Assembly: GCA_903888515.1 (NCBI GenBank)
Contig: CAISTY010000231.1
Location: 1-64,000, forward strand
Reading direction: 5' to 3'
Length of the DNA stretch: 64,000 bases
From: Akkermansiaceae bacterium
Lineage (GTDB): Bacteria > Verrucomicrobiota > Verrucomicrobiia > Verrucomicrobiales > Akkermansiaceae
A model generated the notes under the pieces. The model saw only the letters and a program-made list of their open reading frames with translations, was not told where the DNA came from and searched no databases. The position numbers and the translations under genes were made by a program. Shown here in pieces: positions 1 to 8,900 of this stretch. Within the stretch, counting starts at the first letter, position 1, and every line of letters begins with the position of its first letter.

Positions 1-1
1 C

Positions 2-295
2 GCCATCTGGCTCTGGCACTGCCACATCCTGCCGCGCGCCTACCACGACGTGATCGTCCGGATCTCGGACGACCCGCAATTCAAGACCGGCGTGACCACC
101 GTGTTCAACAATGACTACGACAACTCCGCACAACTCGGCAAAGCCACGAACAACCCCTACGTCGAGACCCGCTTCGGGATGATCGTCGATGGCAAGGGCA
201 CCAAGGGCCGCTACGTCCGGCTTTACAGCAAAGGCTCAACCTACAGCGAAATGAACCATTACATCGAAGTGGAAGTCTTCGGCAGCCCCGGCTGA
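2..295 (+). CDS. C-terminal fragment of a discoidin (F5/8 type C)-like domain protein, 5' truncated by window edge
   Basis: Open frame from base 2; ...RFGMIVDGKGTKGRYVRLYSKGSTYSEMNHYIEVEVFGSPG* resembles discoidin-like domains. Confidence 0.6.
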   Translation, partial: AIWLWHCHILPRAYHDVIVRISDDPQFKTGVTTVFNNDYDNSAQLGKATNNPYVETRFGMIVDGKGTKGRYVRLYSKGSTYSEMNHYIEVEVFGSPG

Positions 296-460
296 GGAAA
301 ACCAAGCGATCGTCATCGGTCTCAAACTGATCCGCCGTGAAGCGCCCCGAAGCGGCGGAGATGGGCGAACTGGGCATCAGGGCTAAATCGCTTGACCTGG
401 CATGGGCGCTCCTTCAGCCTCCTGATCCTAGAGCCGAAGCACCCTAACTGGAGATTCGCC

Positions 461-1663
461 ATGGACATCGCCACCCCGAAATTTTGTGAGGCCTGCGGCA
501 AGCCGCTTGCACCGGGCAGTCGTTTTTGTGAGGAATGCGGCCACACCGTCGCCGTCGAAACTGCCCCGCCTGCCATGGCATCACCCGCACCGGTGACCCT
601 CCCGCTTCCACCTGCGGGGATTGCCGGGCCCGCGTTTTCAGCACCACCACTTCCGCCGGCCGTCGCTATGCCTGCGGTACCGAGGACGACCGTTACGGGC
701 GGTCCTCCGATCAAGGCGATTCTGATCGCCGCGGTGTTGCTGGTTCTGGTCGGCATGGGGATCCTCTGCTTGCCTGTTAGCAGGCAACCCATGTCGCGTG
801 TCACCAGCAAGCTGCCTGCGGCATCATCCCAAGCAACGCCGCAACCGGAACAACTGAAAACGATCACGGGCGGCAAGGCACCGACCCTCGTGGCGACAAC
901 GTCCGCCCCTGAAGACGATTTCACCACGCTGGCCACGGACATCAAGCCCGTGGAGTTGGCACCGGAAATTCCCCTGCCGGCCCCGACGCCGGAGGATCAG
1001 ACCGCTGCGGCGCAGCCATGGGTGGACCGCGGGTATGCCGCAGAACAAGCGGGCAATGTGAAAGAGGCGCTGGCGGCTTACGAACAAGCGCTGCAACTCA
1101 CCGGTAGCCGCAAATTGGCCGACCACATCCAACAACTGAAAAAAAATTCCAGCAGTGTGGCCGTACCCGATCCTGTGCCAGAGCCTGAACCGGCACCGGC
1201 ACCGGTACCCGCACCCGCACCGGCACCCGCACCCATGCCGGCCAGCGTGCGGGTGACGCCGCAGATGGCACAAGCCGCAACCATTCTGCATGCGACGGGG
1301 AACAACGCTGCCGTCCTGAATGGAGCGACGCAGGCGAACACTTTTGTGGTCGCGGAGCCGATGGTGGTGACTTCCATCATGACCTACCACTGGAACAACG
1401 CGAAGGGAAAGACCCCGGGGATGATTTCGTTAGAGCATGAGGACGGGACCCAATATGGCGAATGGCAGGCGAAGGGAAGCGATGGCCAGGGGGGCGTGCT
1501 CAATGCCAATTGGAACGTCGTTCCGGGAGTGGTCCTCAAGCCCGGAAAATACACTTTGCTCGACAGCCATCCCGCGTCGTGGTCGCAAAACGCGGCCACC
1601 GGCAGCAAGGGCATGTGTGAAATCAAAGGACTGCCATGGCGCCAGGCGGGCGGTGGTCGTTAG
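461..1663 (+). CDS. Zinc-ribbon/TM protein with TPR-like motif, Pro-Ala linker and C-terminal 'YHWNN' domain
   Basis: MDIATPKFCEACGKPLAPGSRFCEECG; TM near aa 80-100; EAGNVKEALAAYEQALQL; C-terminal TYHWNN...GQGGVLNANW...KPGKYTLLDS shared with the giant protein at 2994-11429. Confidence 0.8.
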   Translation: MDIATPKFCEACGKPLAPGSRFCEECGHTVAVETAPPAMASPAPVTLPLPPAGIAGPAFSAPPLPPAVAMPAVPRTTVTGGPPIKAILIAAVLLVLVGMGILCLPVSRQPMSRVTSKLPAASSQATPQPEQLKTITGGKAPTLVATTSAPEDDFTTLATDIKPVELAPEIPLPAPTPEDQTAAAQPWVDRGYAAEQAGNVKEALAAYEQALQLTGSRKLADHIQQLKKNSSSVAVPDPVPEPEPAPAPVPAPAPAPAPMPASVRVTPQMAQAATILHATGNNAAVLNGATQANTFVVAEPMVVTSIMTYHWNNAKGKTPGMISLEHEDGTQYGEWQAKGSDGQGGVLNANWNVVPGVVLKPGKYTLLDSHPASWSQNAATGSKGMCEIKGLPWRQAGGGR

Positions 1664-1765
1664 AAATCGTGCCGACAGAGAAGCTATCCGGCACCTGCGG
1701 CATTTCCTACAGTGCCCGTGGTTTTCTATCAGGTGCCTGCTGCTCCGCCAGCACCCGGCGAATGG

Positions 1766-2854
1766 CTATTCATTTTCCGCAAACTCCTTCGCCCAGGCGG
1801 GTAGATTTTTATCGAAAGCCATCACGCTTTGCACAACCTTGCCGCCTGCGGTTTCACAGCGCTCAATGGTGGCGGGTCCATGCATCGCGCGGGATTTCAC
1901 CAATATGTGTATTCCGTTAGTTTCGAACTTGAATTGTTCGATGAGTGGTTTCGCGGTCGCGATGGTGGCAAGCACCTTGCCGCGTTGGAAGACCCGCAAC
2001 TTCGAGCCCACGGGAATGCCCTTATACAGATCGAGGCTGCCGTCGGGTTTTTGCTCGCACACGATCCAGGCGGCCATGCTTTGAGGGCCCAGCCGGGGAT
2101 CCATGCAGTTGCCACGTGTCGTCCACCGGTCCTTCGTGCCGTCCTCATAATTGGCATACACATCACCCACGGGAAGCCGCCATGCGGGGTTGGTGTGTTT
2201 GGTTTCAAGTCGGACACGGACCGGTGTTTTGGTCGCCGCCGGGTTGTTAGGGTCGGCGGCCGCGGCGACGGGCTCTTGGGCTGCCACTGGCGGGGCGGCC
2301 GCAGCATCCATGTCCGTGGGAGCTGCTAGAGGCTCGGCTTCCGCCGGGGCGGGCGCCTCATCGATGGCGGCGCTCCACTCACCTGTGCTCCAAGTGCAAG
2401 TGCCACTTAGGTGGCGCCGGTCGGCGGAAAACGTGCCGTGGTAGCGTCCTTTGTTGCTTTTACGCAGGAGCACGATGCGGTCGCCGGTGAGCGACTCCAC
2501 CACGATTTCGGTGGTGGTGGTGCGGCGTCCGTCCGGGGTTGGCATTGACACGGCCTTGCCGTTGGGAAATTTCCAGGTGGCGTCAAAGGTGTTGCTATTT
2601 TCCCGGCGCACCCATGTTCCCGTATAGGTGGTGCCTTTCTCGGTCTCGGCAATCGTCCACTTGGAACCAAGATCCGGCGCAGCGGCCTTCTCCGGCGAAC
2701 CGGCCACCTCGTTAACATCGTTAGCCGCGGCGGTGTCCGGTTTCGGCGGCGGCTTGTTCTCCCATGGCAACTTCAACTGCGCCTCGGCGCTCATGGCCAT
2801 CAATAAAAAGACCAGGCAATTGTTAGCAAATGGTTTTTTCGGGTTGGCGTGCAT
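1766..2854 (-). CDS. Secreted protein of unknown function with LKLPWE motif after the signal peptide
   Basis: MHANPKKPFANNCLVFLLMAMSAEAQLKLPWENKPPPK signal peptide plus motif; 362 aa open frame. Confidence 0.75.
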   Translation of the reverse strand: MHANPKKPFANNCLVFLLMAMSAEAQLKLPWENKPPPKPDTAAANDVNEVAGSPEKAAAPDLGSKWTIAETEKGTTYTGTWVRRENSNTFDATWKFPNGKAVSMPTPDGRRTTTTEIVVESLTGDRIVLLRKSNKGRYHGTFSADRRHLSGTCTWSTGEWSAAIDEAPAPAEAEPLAAPTDMDAAAAPPVAAQEPVAAAADPNNPAATKTPVRVRLETKHTNPAWRLPVGDVYANYEDGTKDRWTTRGNCMDPRLGPQSMAAWIVCEQKPDGSLDLYKGIPVGSKLRVFQRGKVLATIATAKPLIEQFKFETNGIHILVKSRAMHGPATIERCETAGGKVVQSVMAFDKNLPAWAKEFAENE

Positions 2855-2993
2855 GATAGTGAGAGAGCGAGAATGGCGAAGGAGGCGCTCAATTCCAAGC
2901 GCTAAAATCCAAACGTATACCCTCGCAAAAAACCGCTGCCAGATGAATTCTTGCCAAGGTGGGGCGGGCGGCTACGCTTACGGCCAATCATCC

Positions 2994-5900
2994 ATGAAAC
3001 CATACCGCACACCACTGCATGTCGTCCGGGTTGTACACATTCTGCTAGGGGTGCTCATCCTGCTTGCCACGGCACTTGCCGCCCCGCAACCGCAACCCGC
3101 GAAGGTCAAGGGGGTGGCCCCGCCGGTTCTCGAGGCGGACCGCAAGGCGCTCGTGCAACCGACCAATCCCACGGAGAAGCAGCTCGGCGACTTTTGGCGG
3201 ACCGTCAAGGAGGAGTGGGATGTCGAACTGAATCTCCACAAAGGCGAAATGGATGCCATCAACAAGATGCCGGAAGGAACGCCGGACGATCGTGAGTTGA
3301 AACAACTGGCACGCACGGAGGAACTGAACCGGCACCGTGACGAGAGCAAGAAGTTGTCCGTGCAGCGCGAGACCATCCAGGGTTTGATTGTTGAGGAGGC
3401 GAACAAGCGGGTCGAAGACAAGATCCAGGCCATTGCCAAAATCGAGGCGGCGATGCCCGCCGAGATTGCAGCCATGCCCGAGGGGACCGAGAAGGAACGA
3501 GCTGAAAAGGCCGCCAGACAAGCGCTGCTGAAGAAAGACACAAGCCAGATCCAGAACCTGACGGACAATCCGCAACTATCAAAGGCGAGCATGAGTAAGG
3601 GGGTGAAGGCTATCGAAAAAGAACACCGGGGGATGGACGGGGACACGGACCTTGGCGCGGGTTCTCAAACGGCACGCGAAATCGAAAAGATCCTCAAGGG
3701 GATGAAGATCGAGACGGTAACGGATGGGGGAGTGCTCAAGACGCCCAAAGAAAGCGACTTCAATCTCGCGGTGAATATCACCGATCCGCCGGGTTCGGAC
3801 ACCGCGTGGGCCAAGATTCAGTTGGAGGTCAATGCGCGCAACGAGGAAACCTACCTTTCCGAGAAGATCAAGAAGACGGCACCCTACTACGACGCCATCG
3901 CGGTCAACGACCATGAAAAGAAGGTCGTGAAAGGGCTGAATACCGCGCCGGAGGCGTTGGTCAATGACAAGGAAAAGTTGCAGCCCATGGCCAAGGGCAC
4001 CCTGAAGGCGCTCGAACAGGCTGCGGCACTCGACTTGAAATTGCCGGCGAACTTCGACAATCTATCCGATGACGAACAGAAGGAACTGAAAACCCTGCGC
4101 GACGATAAGGTGAAGCTCAAGCAGGAGGAACTTCTCACCGGGGTACTCTCCCAGATGTCCGAAGAGGAGCGGAAGAAGCTGGTCGATAAAGGCAAATCCG
4201 CAGCCGAAATCAAACAAATCGAGGCTAACAAGAAAAAGGCAGCCCCGGAAAAAGCCAAGGAATTGCTGGACCGTCTCAAGGCCCTCAAGGCGGACACCCC
4301 TGGGGGGGATCTGAAGGATAAGGATGATGCGAGTGAGTTGCAGAACCAGTGCAAGGAGGTGTTCAAGGAAGTCAAAGCCGTGGTGAAGGCTGACGGGGAC
4401 AAGAAGGCGGCGGTTCTGAGAGAGTCCCAAGGCGATGCCACTCCCGGGGATCCCGAGAATGCGGACGCGCTGATTAAGCAGAGCCAGAAAATCTTGAACG
4501 AGCAGGAACGTGCCAACGCGGAAATTGCGGCGGCGGAGGCGAAGAAGAAAAGCAAGGCCCAGGGCGGACCGGCATCCGGATCCGAAGGCGGGACCGATGT
4601 GGCCTCCAAGAATGCGGAACCACAGAAAAAAAAGCCGGGAAATATCGACCTCGATCTAACACCTGACGGTGCCGCCGACACCGCGGACACCACACCAACG
4701 GCCAAACCGAAGGGGGACGGGGTGCCGGATGCCAAGGCCTCCACCCAAACCACCAGCGCAGCCGACCCGCAGGCGGGCGATCCCAAGAAATCCAAGAAAC
4801 CCGAAACCCCCGCCACGGTGGATCCAAAAACCAAGGAGTCCGCCGCCGTCACGGACGAGTCCGGCACCGCGGGCGCCACCAAGCCAGAGAAAACGAAACC
4901 GGCTGCGGGAGAGACGGCTGCCGCGAAAGCCAAGCCCAAGGTTCACCCTGATAACCAGCAGAAAGTCTTTAAAAAAACGTTCGAGGCCTCCATCGCCAAT
5001 CCTGAGTCCGCGCGCCTGATGCTTGCGATGCTGTTTGCGAAAGCGGGCGCAGACGGAGTTCACGCACTGCTGAATCAGTTGGACACTTCCGTGCTCGTCG
5101 AGATGAACGAAAAAAACATACTCAAGATCAAATTGACTTCAGCAGACGGCAAGGACAGCAACACCCTTTCTATCAATTTCGACAATGTCCCGCTGCGGGC
5201 CTTGACCGACCTGAGCAACCAGGTGGAGGCGAAGATGGAGGCGGTCGTCAGCAAGTCGGGAATGAAACTCGTCGGCCATGCAATGGATGCCTATGGCAAG
5301 GTGGACGAGTATTCGTCCTATTACGATGCGGTGACCTCGGCGGAAACCCCCGAGCAGGCGTTTGAGAATCTGGGCACCGCGCTGTTCCGGGCCAAGGTTC
5401 CGGGCGCGGACATCGTCGAGGGCGCAATGATGGGTGACGCCACCGCCGTCGCCTGGGGATGTGTCAATCTGGCCGGCATGTATTTCCCGCCGCTCGGCAT
5501 GGGCCTGGCGTTGCACGGCATGGGCCAGGCGGCGCTGGCCAAGGGTTACAAATGGTGGTGGACATCAAGCCTGGAACTTTTTGTGGATGGATTTTACGAA
5601 AATGCCGTGTTCACACCCGAAAAAACCGAGAAGATCAACGACAAAGTGGTGGTCGATCGCAAATGGATTTTGCAATCGGTGAAATATAACGGAAAGACGA
5701 TCGGCCGAGACGAGTTGCTCACCGATATGAAGGCTTTATGGATGAGTCATTGGGATGATCTGACGCTGCGTAAGAACCTCGCGGAAACCGATCCGTTCCT
5801 GGCGATCTACGAGGAATGCGAAAAACATCCGAACGCCTCGGCGAAACTTAGCGGACGCTTCAAGGAAAGGTATGAGGAACGCTGGAAGGATGTGCGCAAG

Positions 5901-8900
5901 GAGTTCTTCACCCACATGATCGAGCGGCTGGAAGCCCGCAAACGCGCCGACATGGCCGGCGCGCTGGGACAGGTCGACAAGATGGTGGAGGAACTCAAGG
6001 AACTGACCTCCGCCTTGCAGATCCAACACGAGGTGTTCACGATCAGCCTCGGCAAATCCCTCACCGGCGCGATCCAGGCGCGAGCTAACGAAACCTATGA
6101 CTGGCTGGTGAACATGAAGCGCACCGCCCTTGACCAGCCTCTAACACAGGAAGAGAACCAGCGCCTCACGGAACGGATCGCCGCCGCCCTGGATCAATAC
6201 CGCAAGGTGTCCGCCGCCCGGAAGTCGGTCATGTCCATCCTCACGGGCTTGTTTGACCGCGCCGGTTCCTCCGTTAGAATGGAACCGCTCGATGGCCGGG
6301 AATGGCTCAAGGGCTTGCCGATGTTGACCGGTGATGGAACCCTGGACGGAGCCTTTGCCATCCAGATGGCCCGGCAGGCGCCCGCGGAACGGCGCAACAT
6401 CGAAGAGGAGATGCTCCGCTGGAAGAAGGAGGCGAAAGCGGGCACCAAGCTCAACACCCCCTTGGATGCGAAGTATCTGGCAGAACTCTACTACCTGCAC
6501 CTGTTTGTGGTCGCTTACCGCACCCGGGTCAGCGGGGAGGCTACCTCCGGTGAGTTGTGGAGCATGCTGGACCTGGCGTGGTATGGACCCGAGTTGAGCC
6601 CGGATCGCGGGCCGGTCATCGAGCGTCTCAACTCGTTGTTAGACACCGCGCGCCTGGCCTACACTGCCAAGCTCAAGGAATACCGCGACGCGCTCATCGC
6701 CGCCCTGCTCGTGCGCATCACCTGCGACCCCGGTTCTGCCCGGGACCCGGTCTCCAAAACTATCCGGCTCGGTCCGGAGGATGAGGTGACGCTGCGCATG
6801 GAAATCCTCCCGGACGCGGAGGCCAGGAATCCGGAACTCACGTGGACCGTCAACGGCCAACCCATCCCTGGAGTGCGCGTGCTCACACTGGATGCCGGCC
6901 TGATCCGCAAACTCAAGGATCCTGATGCCGCCACCCTGACGGTCATGGTCGATGTCGTGCTCGATTCTAACCAAAGCGGCGAAGCAACGGCCATCGTCCA
7001 GCGCGTCTTTCCGGATGAGGACAAGGCGAAAGAAAAAGACGAGACGCCCATCCCTGCCACCGAGGTGGCGGATTCCGCGGCACCCGGTAAGAAATCCCCG
7101 CCGGCGGGCAAACCCAAGAAGAAGGGGACCGGGGGAACTTCCGCCCAACCTAACAAGAACCTTCCGCCGGTGACGGGAGTGCCACCGGTGAAGGTGCCGC
7201 CGCCGGGAACCGTCGTTCCTCCGGTGAAGGGGGTGCCGCCGGTGAAAGGAGGGCCGCCGGTGGCGGTCGTGCCGCCCGTGACCGTGCCGCCGCCGGTGAA
7301 AGCCGTGCCACCCGTCGCGCCGCCTCCCGTGGTGAAAAAAGCGCCCGATGTCATTGCGCCGCGGCCCGGCATGTTGCCGGCGCTCAAACTTCCCGCGGAA
7401 GTGGTGTATGGGACGTCGCGGGTCATCAACGAGACGACAGCGATGTTGGTGGGAGGGGTTTCCCAAGATTACAATGCCATAGCCAAGGCGGGTGCGAATT
7501 CCGCCAAGAATGCCACGGGTGCGGCGAACTCCATTTCCGCCGAGGAGAAACTGTATAAGGAACAGTTGGCCGCGTATGACGCGGCGTGGGCGGCCTGGCA
7601 AAAGGAGGATGATCGGCGGGCCGCGGTGATGAAGGCGGAGATCGCAAAAGCAAAAGCGCAAGGAAAAAACTATATCATGGATCCGCTATCGGAGTCCGGA
7701 TACAAGCAGGAGCCAACTCCGACAATCGTCAAGCCCACGTTGATGCCGACACCCCCCCCCAAGCCCAAGCCCGACCCGGACGGGCGGTGCTACTTTTTCA
7801 AGTCAACGCCGGATTTGCGGTTTGAGCCGGTGGAGGCGACCTCGGCCACGACCAAGGTGACCTTCACGCGCACCGGACGTGTGTCCATCTGGATGGAGAT
7901 TGTGGACAAGGACGGCAAGATGACCGGTGAGACCACGCCGGCCGTGGTGAATGTGGTCCCGCCGAAGCTCGCGCTCGTGCTGCAACCGGCGTCGGGTGCC
8001 AAGGTGGGGCAGGAGGTGGTGGCTTCTATCGAAACCACCCCCGTCATCCCCGCCGACCTGCTAGACTATCGCTGGCTGGAGCCCCCCACCGCCAACCGCC
8101 TGGAGAAAACTCCCAATGCGTCGAAGATCGTGTTCAAAGCGACCGCCAAACCGTTAGCATTGCAGGCGCTGGCGCGGGTGCCGTATTTCGGCGATGCCCT
8201 CGGCGAAGTCCGCCAGACATGCACCGCCTCCGCCTTCACCATCGCCGTGACCCCGGTGCGCCGCGGACCCACGCCCAAGGAATGGTCCACGCCTGCGGGC
8301 GGTCTCATCGACGTGAGTCACACGTTTCTGATAGATGAACAATTCTCCCTCAAGGCTCAACTCGAGGGTGAGGGCGCGCCGACCGACGTGCGCTGGCGAT
8401 GGACGGTCAACGAAGGAACCACCTTGGGCAATCCCGCGAGTTCTGACCCGACCGTGTCGCGTCACACCAAAGGGCCTGTCACGGCGAAGGTCGAGGCGCT
8501 TGACGCAGCGGGCGTTGTTCTGGCCACGGGTGCCGCCGAGGTCCAGATTCTATCCGAGGATGATGTGCTCAAGCCGCTGGTGGTGGCCATCGCCCTAGAC
8601 CAGCGCATCCTTGAGCTTGGACAAAGCACGCGGGCAGTGGCCACTGCCAGCGGTGGCAAAGCGCCCTACGAGTATCGATGGAACACCGGTGCCACCGGCG
8701 GTTCACTCGCCCTAACAAAACCGGACGAGGGTAAACTCAGCATCACCGTGACCGCGCAGGACGCCCGCAAGAAGACCGCGACTGCCTCCGCGATGCTCGA
8801 GGTGACCGCGCCGAAACTGACGCTCAGCGTGACGGCGGAACGGGCCGAGGCGCAGGTGGGCGAATCTATCAATTTGAAAGCGGTGGCCGGTGGCGGGCGT

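Noticed and set aside
3887-4939. Long antisense ORFs (e.g. 3887-4939 minus, 6639-7661 minus, 54148-55113 minus)
   Set aside because: Antisense to well-supported genes in high-GC sequence; translations are low-complexity (Ser/Ala/Arg-rich) with no recognisable domain.
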